Below are positions 27,539 to 36,023 of a stretch of 64,000 nucleotides of DNA, in pieces. The stretch's first letter is position 1; the number at the start of each line of letters is the position of its first letter. This DNA is from Pedosphaera sp. GTDB lineage: Bacteria; Verrucomicrobiota; Verrucomicrobiia; Limisphaerales; SXQI01. The stretch covers positions 1 to 64,000 of the forward strand of contig JANYDC010000105.1 of assembly GCA_025359965.1 (NCBI GenBank), given 5' to 3'. A program made the translations under genes and the position numbers. Below the pieces are notes generated by a model. That model ran no database searches. It saw only the letters and a list, made by a program, of their open reading frames with translations, and was not told the origin of the DNA.

Positions 27539-28183
27539 ATGTTTGCTTTGGTGGGTACTGAATCGTCTCCATGGTTGTTGCTGGCCCTTGGGTTGGCAGC
27601 GTATTTCCTTGGCTCGATCCCGACTGGATTTTTGGTGGCGAAAATTCGCGGAGTGGATATTCGCGGAGTCGGCAGCGGCAATATCGGCGCGACGAATGCC
27701 TTTCGCGTTTTGGGCCGCACGGCCGGGACGATTGTGTTGCTTTGTGATGCATTAAAAGGATTCGCAGCGGTGCGCTGGCTGCCTCTGCTTTTTCAGGGGG
27801 CGTCGCCGGAATATGCCCCCATGGTTGGAGGGTTTTGCGCGATTCTTGGCCATAATTACACCTGCTGGCTGAAGTTCAAGGGAGGCAAAGGCATTGCCAC
27901 AAGTGCTGGAGTGATGCTTGCGCTTGCGCCGCTGGGGCTGGCCATTATTTTGAGCACTTGGCTGATTATTTTTTACTTGAGCGGATATGTGTCTCTCGCA
28001 TCCATCGCGGCGGCAGCTATTTTGCCGTTCGGCGTCTGGCTGACCGGGAGCCCGCGACCGGTGGTGATTTTGACTGCTGTGGTGGGAGCGCTGGCCATAT
28101 ACAAGCATCGACCCAACATCACACGACTGTTGAACGGCACGGAGAGCCGTTTTGGTAAACGAGACGAGAAAAAATCCGCATGA
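27539..28183 (+). CDS. plsY: Glycerol-3-phosphate acyltransferase PlsY
   Basis: A 214-residue inner-membrane acyltransferase that transfers acyl from acyl-phosphate to glycerol 3-phosphate, the first step of phospholipid synthesis. The ATG chosen is preceded by GAGGA at the right distance; the longer ORF adds 22 residues with no PlsY likeness. Motifs: GSIPTGFLVAK, GSGNIGATNAFRVLG (motif 1), HNYTCWLKFKGGKGIATS (motif 2) and HRPNITRLLNGTE (motif 3), spread over about five membrane segments. The stop overlaps the gpsA start by 4 bases (ATGA), so synthesis of its substrate is coupled to its own translation. Confidence 0.95.
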   Translation: MFALVGTESSPWLLLALGLAAYFLGSIPTGFLVAKIRGVDIRGVGSGNIGATNAFRVLGRTAGTIVLLCDALKGFAAVRWLPLLFQGASPEYAPMVGGFCAILGHNYTCWLKFKGGKGIATSAGVMLALAPLGLAIILSTWLIIFYLSGYVSLASIAAAAILPFGVWLTGSPRPVVILTAVVGALAIYKHRPNITRLLNGTESRFGKRDEKKSA

Positions 28184-29157
28184 GAGTAAGTATCTTAGGG
28201 GCAGGAGGGTGGGGGACCACACTGGCACTGATTTTAAGAGCCGGCGGGCATCGGACCACCATTTGGGGGCATCGAGCCGAACATTTGGATGAGATTCGGC
28301 GCACCGGACTGAACCAGCCTTACCTGCCTGGCATTCCGATTCCCGCCGACATCAGCCTGAATGCGGATTTACAAAGCGTCGTCAGCGATGCCGAGATTGT
28401 TGTGGTGGCGGTGCCGTCGAAAGCTATCCGGGAGCTGGGGGAGTCGCTTAAGCGTTACCGAGGCGTGATCGTCAGCGTGACCAAGGGCATCGAGTTTAAT
28501 ACCGGCCTGACCATGACGGAGGTGGTGCATGAGTTGGCACCGCACGCGGGGTTGGCGGCTTTGTCCGGGCCCACACTTGCTCTGGAAGTGGCGAAGCTGA
28601 TGCCATCGGCCATCGTGGCGGCAAGCGCGGAGATCGAGATCGCGCAAATGGTTCAGCAACTCTTCAATCGAGCCCATTTCCGGGTGTACACCAGCACGGA
28701 CATCCGCGGGGTGGAACTGGGCGGGGCCTTGAAGAACGTGATCGCGATCGGGGCGGGCATTGGCGATGGGCTGGGTTTTGGCGACAACTCCAAAGCGGCT
28801 CTGCTCACACGGGCGATTGTGGAGATTCGGCGATTGGGTGTGGCCTGCGGGGCGCAGGCAGAAACGTTTTCCGGATTGAGCGGACTGGGTGATTTAACGG
28901 TGACGGCATTCTCCAAACTTTCCCGGAACCGCGGGTTTGGCGAGCGGTTGGGAAAAGGCGAGAGCATCGAAAGCATCGTTGCGAGCACGCCCACGGTGGC
29001 CGAGGGATACCCAAACTCTCGTTCGGCGCATCAGCTTGCCTTGCGTCACGGCGTGGAGGCCCCGGTTATTGCGGCGGTTCACGCCGTGCTTTATGAGGGC
29101 AAAGGCGTACGCGAGGGAATCCGTGATTTGATGATGCGGGAACTTAAGGCTGAGTAG
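28180..29157 (+). CDS. gpsA: Glycerol-3-phosphate dehydrogenase [NAD(P)+]
   Basis: A 325-residue cytosolic enzyme that reduces dihydroxyacetone phosphate to glycerol 3-phosphate, the PlsY substrate. The NAD(P) site is SILGAGGWGTTLA. Other GpsA motifs are SVTKGIE, the SGPTLALEVAK segment, the active-site Lys in GGALKNVIAIGAG, GFGDNSKAALLTR, and LSGLGDLTVT. Length is normal. It overlaps plsY by 4 bases. Its 3' end overlaps the 3' end of thrH, on the other strand, by 14 bases. Confidence 0.96.
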   Translation: MRVSILGAGGWGTTLALILRAGGHRTTIWGHRAEHLDEIRRTGLNQPYLPGIPIPADISLNADLQSVVSDAEIVVVAVPSKAIRELGESLKRYRGVIVSVTKGIEFNTGLTMTEVVHELAPHAGLAALSGPTLALEVAKLMPSAIVAASAEIEIAQMVQQLFNRAHFRVYTSTDIRGVELGGALKNVIAIGAGIGDGLGFGDNSKAALLTRAIVEIRRLGVACGAQAETFSGLSGLGDLTVTAFSKLSRNRGFGERLGKGESIESIVASTPTVAEGYPNSRSAHQLALRHGVEAPVIAAVHAVLYEGKGVREGIRDLMMRELKAE

Positions 29158-29767
29158 CGACTGGAGCCAAAGACCAGCGGATGCGGTTTAGCAAATCAGG
29201 GTATTCCTCAAGGGCTTCGAATTGCGGGAATTGCTTTTGGATGGCCTCAGGCGAACGGAACAGGTAGCCGGTGTGGGCCGCGCCGAGCATGGTGGTGTCA
29301 TTGAAAGAATCACCTGCAGCCACGACTTGATAATTCAGCGCGCGCAAGGCTTCGACTGCTTTCTGCTTTTGATTGGGCTGGCGCAATTTGTAACCGGTGA
29401 TGCGTCCCTTTTCCACTTCGAGGTTGTGACAGAAAATGGTGGGCCATCCCAATTGTTTCATGAGAGGCGAGGCGAACTGCTGGAAGGTATCGGAGAGGAT
29501 GATGACTTGGGTTAGGCTGCGCAATTCATTGAGAAATTCAGCGGCTCCGTCCAAGGGGCTCAACGTCGAGATGACATCCTGAATATCCTTCAGGCCGAGC
29601 TTGTGTTGGTCCAGAATCTTCAGACGACCCTGCATCAACACGTCATAATCAGGAATATCCCTGGTGGTGAGTTGCAATTCCTTAATGCCGGTCTTTTCAG
29701 CGACGGCGATCCAGATTTCCGGCACCAGCACCCCCTCCAAATCCAAACAAACAATGGTCGGTTTCAC
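29144..29767 (-). CDS. thrH: Phosphoserine phosphatase / homoserine phosphotransferase ThrH
   Basis: A 207-residue HAD enzyme close to ThrH. The nucleophile motif is VCLDLEGVLVPEIWIAVAEKTGI, which is diagnostic of ThrH rather than SerB. It also has TTRDIPDYDVLM, ILSDTFQQF (motif II), and AAGDSFNDTTML (motif IV). ThrH dephosphorylates phosphoserine and can pass phosphate to homoserine. I place the start at the GTG at 29765-29767 (VKPTIVCLDLEG); the longer ORF would add 83 unlike residues and run into the divergent rhodanese gene. From GTG the length matches the family's roughly 205 residues. Confidence 0.92.
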   Translation of the reverse strand: MKPTIVCLDLEGVLVPEIWIAVAEKTGIKELQLTTRDIPDYDVLMQGRLKILDQHKLGLKDIQDVISTLSPLDGAAEFLNELRSLTQVIILSDTFQQFASPLMKQLGWPTIFCHNLEVEKGRITGYKLRQPNQKQKAVEALRALNYQVVAAGDSFNDTTMLGAAHTGYLFRSPEAIQKQFPQFEALEEYPDLLNRIRWSLAPVATQP

Positions 29768-29885
29768 GCATGAGGAGTGAATCAGTCCAAAGTCGGCCTG
29801 TCGAGTCGGCACTGGTAAGTGCCGAAAAGGACGAGAAAAAGGGTGAACTTGACGGTTTCTGCGGGAAAGAGAAGGCTTTGATGGA

Positions 29886-30395
29886 GTGAAACTAAACGCC
29901 ATTCCCAAGATGCTGGCGATGATTCCATCGGTGATGCGTGGAGTGGGATTGGCTGATTTGGAGCGGATCAAGGCGATTACGCGCGCCACTTTTCCTGCTG
30001 TCATACAGCTGAGCACGGAAGAGTTGGCATCACTGATTCAACGCGATCCCAATTCATTGCTGGTGGTGGACGTGCGTTCACCTAAAGAGTTTGCGGTGAG
30101 CCATTTACCCAACGCCATCCGCGCGGAAAGCGCTGAATTCATAGCAAAAAAAGCAAAAGAAAAGGGATCTCGGAAGGTGGTACTTTACTGCTCGGTGGGG
30201 TTTCGTTCATCGCTGATCGCGAATCAATTGCAGCGCAAGGGGTTGAGTGACATCTCTAACTTGGAAGGTTCCATTTTTGCTTGGGCCAACGAGGGTCGGC
30301 CTCTTTTCTGCGGGAATCACAAAACCAGCCAGGTCCACCCCTACGGAAACCGATGGTCGGGATTGCTGAATCCTGGTCTGGCTCTTCCCCTTTAA
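29886..30395 (+). CDS. Rhodanese-domain protein
   Basis: A 169-residue single-domain rhodanese (sulfurtransferase fold). Residues about 40-140 hold the domain: LSTEELASLIQ, LVVDVRSPKEF, the HLPNAI turn and the active-site loop YCSVGFRSS with its Cys. The tail (GRPLF...VHPYGNRWSGLL) is shared by a bacterial subfamily. The 35-residue N-terminal part is helical and basic. The GTG start is tentative; ATG codons at 29910 and 29919 are alternatives. It is divergent from thrH with 118 bases between, where both promoters should lie. Sulfur acceptor unknown. Confidence 0.85.
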   Translation: MKLNAIPKMLAMIPSVMRGVGLADLERIKAITRATFPAVIQLSTEELASLIQRDPNSLLVVDVRSPKEFAVSHLPNAIRAESAEFIAKKAKEKGSRKVVLYCSVGFRSSLIANQLQRKGLSDISNLEGSIFAWANEGRPLFCGNHKTSQVHPYGNRWSGLLNPGLALPL

Positions 30396-30500
30396 GGCTG
30401 TTGGCGCATTTCATGCTTCGATTGGGATTGAGTGCTGGAACGTCAATTGACCTGTCCCTGCCGCTCCCATGCATAAGGCAGCAGAGCAAGCAACTCATTA

Positions 30501-31418
30501 ATGAATACTGGTTATTTGATCGACATGGACGGTGTGATCTACCGTGAAAATCATCTCATCGATGGCGCCCGGGAATTTGTCCAAGCTTTGATGGGCACTG
30601 GAGCCCCCTTCCTCTTCTTAACCAACAATTCTGCGCCCACCCCTGAAGATCTGGCCGTGCGTTTGAAACATCTGGGGATTGGAGGTCTATCGGCACGCCA
30701 TTTTTACACGTCTGCGATGAATACAGCGGATTTTCTAAGTGAAATGCACCCCAATTGTACCGTTTTTGCCATTGGCGAGGGTGGGCTGTTGACGGCACTG
30801 CATGAGCGAAAGATTGCGAGCGATTCCATTGATCCAAGTTATGTAGTGGTGGGAGAGGGGACGGCAACTTTGGAACGATTAAGCAAAGCCCATGAGTGTA
30901 TCGAGAAGGGAGCTCGATTGCTGGCCACGAATCCTGACAATTGGTGCCCGGTTTCTAGCGATAAAACTCGGCCAGGAGCGGGGGCCATGGCCGCATTTTT
31001 GGAGGCCAGCACCGGTCGACGGGCTTATTATTTGGGGAAGCCCAATGGATATATGTTCCAGCGTGCCCGGCAAAAACTAATCGAATCCTCCATGGGCAAG
31101 CCTGATCAATTTGTCATGATTGGCGATACCATGGAAACTGACATCCGTGGCGGCATTGAGGCGGGCATGTTGACTTATCTGGTGCTGAGCGGTTCCACTC
31201 AGTTGGAAAATGTGGGGGAATATGTTTATCAGCCCAGTCGTATTCTGACATCGGTAGCGGATCTCGCTGAAGAAATTATAACGGGCAAGCCTTCGGACCG
31301 CCTTAACAGTCCGGTTTATACCAATCACCCATCGCCTAACAGCAAGTCGGGCGTGAGGCATCAGACGGATATTCTCACGCTGCACAAACCCCGCCCTCGG
31401 CCAGCCATGACCAAGTGA
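30501..31418 (+). CDS. HAD-IIA (NagD-like) phosphatase
   Basis: A 305-residue HAD subfamily IIA protein. Motif I is YLIDMDGVIYRENHL, with both Asp residues. Motif II is FLTNNSAPT, the C2 cap follows, YLGKPNGYMF carries the motif III Lys, and MIGDTMETDIRGGIEAGM is motif IV. Relatives include NagD (ribonucleotide monophosphatase) and phosphoglycolate phosphatases. The family domain ends about residue 270; the last 35 or so residues are a Pro/His/Lys-rich tail unlike the family. The stop directly abuts the dsbD stop on the other strand. Confidence 0.92.
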   Translation: MNTGYLIDMDGVIYRENHLIDGAREFVQALMGTGAPFLFLTNNSAPTPEDLAVRLKHLGIGGLSARHFYTSAMNTADFLSEMHPNCTVFAIGEGGLLTALHERKIASDSIDPSYVVVGEGTATLERLSKAHECIEKGARLLATNPDNWCPVSSDKTRPGAGAMAAFLEASTGRRAYYLGKPNGYMFQRARQKLIESSMGKPDQFVMIGDTMETDIRGGIEAGMLTYLVLSGSTQLENVGEYVYQPSRILTSVADLAEEIITGKPSDRLNSPVYTNHPSPNSKSGVRHQTDILTLHKPRPRPAMTK

Positions 31419-33572
31419 TTAGCCTTTGGCTTTGGCGAGCGCCTCCAAAACGATATTCGGAGTAAGGACTTCAGGCAGCACGATGGGGTCTTTGGAGGGG
31501 TCCGCAGGGAAGACAATCACCAAAGGAACACCGGCACGACCGAAGCGGGCGAGTTCGGCGGTGATGGCGGGATTTTGGAGGGTGTAATCACCCAGCAGCG
31601 GAAGGATGTTCAGCTCTTTGATGCGGGCAACGACGGATGGAATTTCGATGCTGGTCTTTTTGTTCACCTGACAGGTAAGGCACCAATCGGCTGTGAAATC
31701 GACCAGAACCGGGCGGCCACTTTTGCGAGCGGCGGTTACGGCATCATTGGACCATGACTGCCATTGAATGCCGCCTAATTTATTCTCGATGCCACTTGCA
31801 TTGGCCTGCACTGCTGCGGGATGACGCCAACCCAAGCCACGCTCCAGCAGAATCACATAGGCCACCACTATGACGGCGAGGGCCAAAAATTTGCCGACCA
31901 TGGGGGACTTCAAATTTCGCTGGCCGAATTGACCAAAGATGTAGGCAGCCAAAGCGAGGGAGACCACAAAGAGCCCCAAATAAAGGGCTCCTGATTTTCC
32001 GAAATGAGGAACAGCCAGACTGAAAATCCATGCGCCAGTGGCGAGCATGGGGAAGGCCATAAGCTGCTTGAAATGTTCCATCCATTCGCCCGGTTTGGGC
32101 AGGATTTTCAGCCAGGCCGGATTCCAACTGAGGATCACGTAGGGCAGGGCGAGCCCGAGGGCCACGGTTGAGAACACCAATATGATTACGGGTGCGCTGC
32201 TGGCAAAAGCGAAGCCGAGGGCAAGACCAAGAAAGGGGGCGGTACATGGGGTGGCCAAAACGGTGGCGAGCACACCATTGAAGAAGGCCCCGGCCGGGCC
32301 TTCACGCGAGGTCAGTTGACCGGCGGCATCCATCGCGCCTCCGCCGAGATTGATCTCAAATAGACCGAAAAGATTCAGGGAAACCAAAACGACCAAGGAT
32401 GTCAAAGCCACGAGGAAGACGGGGTTCTGAAACTGCATGCCCCACGAGGCTGCGCCTCCGGCTTGTTTGATGCCGATCACCAGTCCAGCCAAAACCAGAA
32501 ATGAAGCCCAGACGCCCAATGCGTAGATGACGCCCAATTGTTTGACCCGGCCCGGAGCCTGTTTGGATTGTTTGACGAAGCTGAGGATTTTCAGGGCAAT
32601 CACCGGCAGAACGCAGGGCATGATGTTGAGGATGAGACCTCCCAGGAAAGCGGCAAAAAGAATGGCGAGCAAGCCGCGCGTTTGGGCGGGAGGCCCGGTT
32701 GAAGAGGAGGAGGTTGTAGTAGTGGAGCCGGGTGCGCGGTCCTCGAGTTTGGCACTCACCATGACCGCGCGCTGATTGGGTGCGGTGCCGAGAACGGCCA
32801 ACCCAGAAACGGAGGCAGGCCATTTGTCGCCGCTTTTTTCGAAGGTTTTGATGAGAGTGCGGTCGCCTGCATCAGTGGTCGCGCCGGTGATTCGGCCATC
32901 AGCCATGGCGTCGCCATAGAAATCAATGGTGTTGGAGTCGGCGGCGGGTCCGAATTTTAGGACGAAACGGCGAAGGTCATTGGTATCCCCGGGGCCATCC
33001 CACCATCCGGTGACTTCGATGGCGGGATCTGGCTTGGGCAGTGCTGCCTGTGCTTTTTGGATGTCGCTGGAGGCGGGAGAGGCTCTGTCGGTGGGGCCGA
33101 TTTTGAGTTTGGTGGTGATTTCGCCTTGGCCGGGAAGGCATTGTTCAGCGCATTCCAACCAACGTACTTCGGCTTGGAGGGTGACTTCGCCTGCGGAAGT
33201 GTTGGCGGCGATGGTGATTGGGACGAGTAACAATGCTTCGTTCTCAAGAATGTAAGTGACCAGATCCGCATCGACGTATTTCCTAGGCACGGGCCATTGG
33301 ATGGGACCGGCGGAGATACCTGGTGGCAATTGCCATTTTATTTTGGTGGCTCCGCCGGAATCACCCGAATTGGCCCAATAAGTATGCCACTTGGGCGGCA
33401 TGCGCAGACTAACGGCCGCGATCAGGGTAGTGCCTGGCTTGGCTTCCTCGTGGTCCAGCAGCAGTTCAATCTGGGTGCGCGGGGCCGCTTGAGTCAAAAA
33501 TGGCGCGATCAAGACCAGCAAACAGGTCATCCAGCGCGTCAACCTCGTGAACATCATGCGGTAAAGTGACAT
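31419..33572 (-). CDS. dsbD: Thiol:disulfide interchange protein DsbD-like
   Basis: A 717-residue inner-membrane reductase. A signal segment (about 12-30) precedes a DsbD-alpha-type domain with WLECAEQCLPGQGE. A membrane domain follows (about 290-580), with the two redox Cys in NIMPCVLPV and ATPCTAPFLG. The C-terminal thioredoxin-like domain has VDFTADWCLTCQ (CxxC). The protein carries electrons from cytosolic thioredoxin to periplasmic thiols, which suits the many exported Cys/haem proteins here. It is longer than E. coli DsbD, mostly in the first periplasmic domain. The start codon lies in the loop of a perfect inverted repeat (33560-33581). Confidence 0.93.
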   Translation of the reverse strand: MSLYRMMFTRLTRWMTCLLVLIAPFLTQAAPRTQIELLLDHEEAKPGTTLIAAVSLRMPPKWHTYWANSGDSGGATKIKWQLPPGISAGPIQWPVPRKYVDADLVTYILENEALLLVPITIAANTSAGEVTLQAEVRWLECAEQCLPGQGEITTKLKIGPTDRASPASSDIQKAQAALPKPDPAIEVTGWWDGPGDTNDLRRFVLKFGPAADSNTIDFYGDAMADGRITGATTDAGDRTLIKTFEKSGDKWPASVSGLAVLGTAPNQRAVMVSAKLEDRAPGSTTTTSSSSTGPPAQTRGLLAILFAAFLGGLILNIMPCVLPVIALKILSFVKQSKQAPGRVKQLGVIYALGVWASFLVLAGLVIGIKQAGGAASWGMQFQNPVFLVALTSLVVLVSLNLFGLFEINLGGGAMDAAGQLTSREGPAGAFFNGVLATVLATPCTAPFLGLALGFAFASSAPVIILVFSTVALGLALPYVILSWNPAWLKILPKPGEWMEHFKQLMAFPMLATGAWIFSLAVPHFGKSGALYLGLFVVSLALAAYIFGQFGQRNLKSPMVGKFLALAVIVVAYVILLERGLGWRHPAAVQANASGIENKLGGIQWQSWSNDAVTAARKSGRPVLVDFTADWCLTCQVNKKTSIEIPSVVARIKELNILPLLGDYTLQNPAITAELARFGRAGVPLVIVFPADPSKDPIVLPEVLTPNIVLEALAKAKG

Positions 33573-33581
33573 TACTTTACC
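33560..33581 (-). promoter_or_regulatory. Inverted repeat with the dsbD start codon in its loop
   Basis: Read on the minus strand, GGTAAAGT and ACTTTACC form a perfect 8-bp stem with a 6-base loop that contains the dsbD ATG. As RNA this would hide the initiation codon in a hairpin loop; as DNA it is a 22-bp operator-like palindrome. No other evidence of function. Confidence 0.5.
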
Positions 33582-33635
33582 TGTTCGTCTCTCCCAAAAG
33601 AAAATCCTTACGTCAGGACAGCATGGTCTTACGGC

Positions 33636-34094
33636 TTAAGCCGGAATCTTGAAGCAATCGTCGCCTTCAGTCTGGCAACCCTTCGGACTACCAGGTTCTG
33701 GAGCCTCGACCGGCTGGCTCGCATTTGGGGATGCGTGGTTGGCATTAAGCTTAGTGGCAGGTGGCGTGGGAGATGAATTTTTAGGGGGAGTTGATGGTGT
33801 GGACGGGTTACCCGATTCAGTTGAGAGCAAAGCATTGTCCGGCTCCAAGGGATTGAAAGGGATTATACAAGAATGTGTTCTTGTTTGGCCGGGAGGGCGA
33901 CGGTGAAGGATGTAGTAGGGTTGCTTTTCTACTTTAATCAGCATGGTGAGTGCAGCATTGAGCTCGGACATTTTGGGATCATCTTTGCGGAGGATGGCCA
34001 CGGCTTTGTCATGGAATTCTTGAAGGAGCGCGAGATGGGCGGCGGTGAAATCGGCGTGAGTTTCGGTGGACTTGAGAGCGAGTTCAGTGTTCAT
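33636..34094 (-). CDS. Hypothetical protein with Pro/Ser/Asn-rich tail
   Basis: A 152-residue soluble protein I do not recognise. Residues 1-58 look like two amphipathic helices (HLALLQEFHDKAVAILRKDD, SELNAALTMLIKVE). Residues about 85-135 are rich in Pro, Ser, Thr and Asn, probably disordered. The end is GDDCFKIPA. There is no signal peptide and no clear ribosome-binding site. It lies 63 bases upstream of dsbD on the same strand but is separated from it by the palindrome at the dsbD start. An operator-like inverted repeat sits 36 bases upstream. The AT-leaning upstream DNA and low-complexity tail leave open recent acquisition. Confidence 0.5.
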   Translation of the reverse strand: MNTELALKSTETHADFTAAHLALLQEFHDKAVAILRKDDPKMSELNAALTMLIKVEKQPYYILHRRPPGQTRTHSCIIPFNPLEPDNALLSTESGNPSTPSTPPKNSSPTPPATKLNANHASPNASQPVEAPEPGSPKGCQTEGDDCFKIPA

Positions 34095-34130
34095 AATTTG
34101 TAATGTTGCGTGAAGAGTAGTTTAATGGAG

Positions 34131-34148
34131 TTTGTGTGTCTACACAAA
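34131..34148 (-). promoter_or_regulatory. Operator-like inverted repeat
   Basis: Perfect 7-bp arms TTTGTGT and ACACAAA around a 4-base centre (gtct), 36 bases upstream of the hypothetical gene starting at 34094. It could bind a dimeric regulator; no regulator gene is adjacent. Confidence 0.35.
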
Positions 34149-34290
34149 ACTTGCATGTGTAACTTATTTTCGCTTGGAATGTTGCATTATGACTTGCCGA
34201 AGGGGTCTGAAAGGGCTGTTCGGGGCAATTTAATCGCGCAGTGGCGCGGAGAAGATCGGAGAGGAAGTTTTGGAGTGCTCAGGAAGCAAG

Positions 34291-34561
34291 CCCCAAGTCA
34301 GTGCGGTTCTTGCGGCTTGGGGGCATGGATCGGGCTTTCAGCCCTTGCGGCTTGGCGGATTGCGATTCCTTGGGCGTTGCCCAAGGCTGGGATGAGTCTG
34401 CGCCTTTGGCGCGGGGAAGGTTTGTGGGTTTATGGGTATCAAGTGCGGAAATGGTGGAGTGGCTGCGACCCCCCTGGGGTCGGGACGCGGGTGTGGCGGT
34501 TCCGGGGGTATCGCTCGTGCCTCGCTCGACCCCCGGCTACAAGCTGGGACCGCTACGCGGT
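34291..34561. repeat. String of seven short perfect hairpins, five with 3-base loops
   Basis: Within 271 bases, seven perfect stems follow one another: 34291-34297/34316-34322 (CCCCAAG); 34332-34336/34340-34344 (GGGCT, loop ttc); 34368-34375/34379-34386 (CCTTGGGC, loop gtt); 34400-34404/34408-34412 (GCGCC, loop ttt); 34466-34472/34476-34482 (CGACCCC, loop cct); 34502-34509/34529-34536 (CCGGGGGT, loop about 19); 34549-34553/34557-34561 (ACCGC, loop tac). Together with 34150-34290 and 34562-34669 this fills the gap of about 575 bases before rlmN. The stretch is open in the rlmN frame, so an automatic ORF runs through it, but the peptide is meaningless. It may be a dispersed repeat or a structured RNA. 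Confidence 0.7.
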
Positions 34562-34669
34562 GAAACTCTGGAGGAACTTAAGACGGTGATTGAACAGCGG
34601 GGGGTGGAGGGTACAGTGGGTGTGAGCTGCGAGAGAGTCCGACTTGGTGCGGATGGGGCAGTCGACCGA

Positions 34670-35794
34670 TTGAAAACGAATTTTTTGAGCTGCGATATTA
34701 AATCGCAAACGGAGGAGGAACTTCACACGCAATTTCAGGCTTGGGAAGCGCCGACCTATCGTGTTGAGCAGTTGTTGAGCTGGCTGTACGAACGTCATGT
34801 CACTAGCTGGGATCAGATGACAAATCTGAGCAAGCCTCTGCGTGAGCGATTGTCGCAGCAGTACTCGCTGCAAACGCATGAGTTGGTGGTGGTGAAGGGA
34901 TCGCGCGATACGACGCAGAAATTTTTGTGGAAGCTTTCGGATGGCAGTTACATTGAAAGCGTGTTGATCCCGGCAAACCCCGCGCTGTATGGGGAAGCCA
35001 GTGATCGTCATACGCTGTGCGTTTCCACGCAAGTCGGCTGTGCCTACGGCTGCAAGTTTTGTGCGAGTGGTTTGGACGGGTACAAGCGCAACTTGGGGGT
35101 ACACGAGATTGTGGAGCAGATTATCGCGGTCGAACGCTGGCACTCGACGCAGCCAGACGCGAAGGTCGGCGAGAAGCTGATCAACAACCTTGTGATCATG
35201 GGGATGGGGGAGCCTCTGGCCAATTACGAGAATTTGTTGAAGGCGTTAAAGTTGTTGAATGCGCCTTATGGCGGGGGCATTGGGGCAAGAAAAATCACAA
35301 TTTCCACCAGTGGTTTGGCACCGCAGATCCGGAAGCTGGCTGATGAACCGGCACAATATCGACTGGCGGTTTCGCTGCATGGGGCGACCGATGAGGTGAG
35401 GACCAAGATCATGCCAGTGAACAAGAAATTCCCGTTGGCGGAGCTTTCGAATGCGCTGGATTATTATCAATCGCGCAAAGGGCGAATGATCACTTTCGAG
35501 TACATCATGATTGCAGGCGTGAACGATGCGCTGGATCAAGTTAAGCCGTTGAGCGACTTGTGCAGGCGGTTGAATGCGAAAGTGAATTTGATTCCCTACA
35601 ATCGCGTGGATGGTTTGGAGTGGGACCGTCCGGCGGAGGTGGTGCAGGAGGTATTTTTGGAGGCACTGATTAAACGTGATGTCCCGGCGACATTGAGGCG
35701 GGAGAAGGGGCATGATATTGATGCGGCCTGTGGACAATTGCGGTTGAAGACGGAGCGGGGGATGACTGGGCTAGTGGTTGATCTGAAGACTTAA
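34670..35794 (+). CDS. rlmN: 23S rRNA (A2503-C2)/tRNA (A37-C2) methyltransferase RlmN
   Basis: A 374-residue radical SAM enzyme that methylates C2 of A2503 in 23S rRNA and A37 of some tRNAs. I choose the TTG at 34670. From there the cluster Cys (CAYGCKFC) fall at 124, 128 and 131, one residue from their E. coli positions, and the N-terminal helices (APTYRVEQLLSWLYERHVTSWDQMTNLSK) start where they should. The resolving Cys is in HDIDAACGQLR and the second catalytic Cys in HTLCVSTQVG. The longest open frame starts at 34241 and adds 143 residues encoded by the hairpin string. GTG at 34622 is an alternative start. Confidence 0.92.
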   Translation: MKTNFLSCDIKSQTEEELHTQFQAWEAPTYRVEQLLSWLYERHVTSWDQMTNLSKPLRERLSQQYSLQTHELVVVKGSRDTTQKFLWKLSDGSYIESVLIPANPALYGEASDRHTLCVSTQVGCAYGCKFCASGLDGYKRNLGVHEIVEQIIAVERWHSTQPDAKVGEKLINNLVIMGMGEPLANYENLLKALKLLNAPYGGGIGARKITISTSGLAPQIRKLADEPAQYRLAVSLHGATDEVRTKIMPVNKKFPLAELSNALDYYQSRKGRMITFEYIMIAGVNDALDQVKPLSDLCRRLNAKVNLIPYNRVDGLEWDRPAEVVQEVFLEALIKRDVPATLRREKGHDIDAACGQLRLKTERGMTGLVVDLKT

Positions 35795-36023
35795 TCAGGC
35801 GGGGGCCGGAAGGGGACGAGGATTTTTAAACGGATTGCACAGAAGCTTTTATGACCGCAAAGCCGTCTGCAGATGGGGAAGGATTGGAAAGGATGAGGAA
35901 GTTAAGATTTAAGAATGCCAGAGCGCAGAAAATGCAAAGAATGGCTTGGTAGGGCGGGTGTTCTTCTTGGTTTTTTGACGAATTTCTTTTCCAAAGAGGC
36001 TTGAGAAAGGTATTCGCTTGGGG

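Noticed and set aside
34291-34561. CRISPR array
   Set aside because: The hairpins differ in sequence and spacing; there is no constant repeat or spacer length and no cas gene.
34110-34589. 159-codon ORF across the hairpin string
   Set aside because: The sequence is made of palindromes; the peptide has no domain and ends within the region before rlmN.
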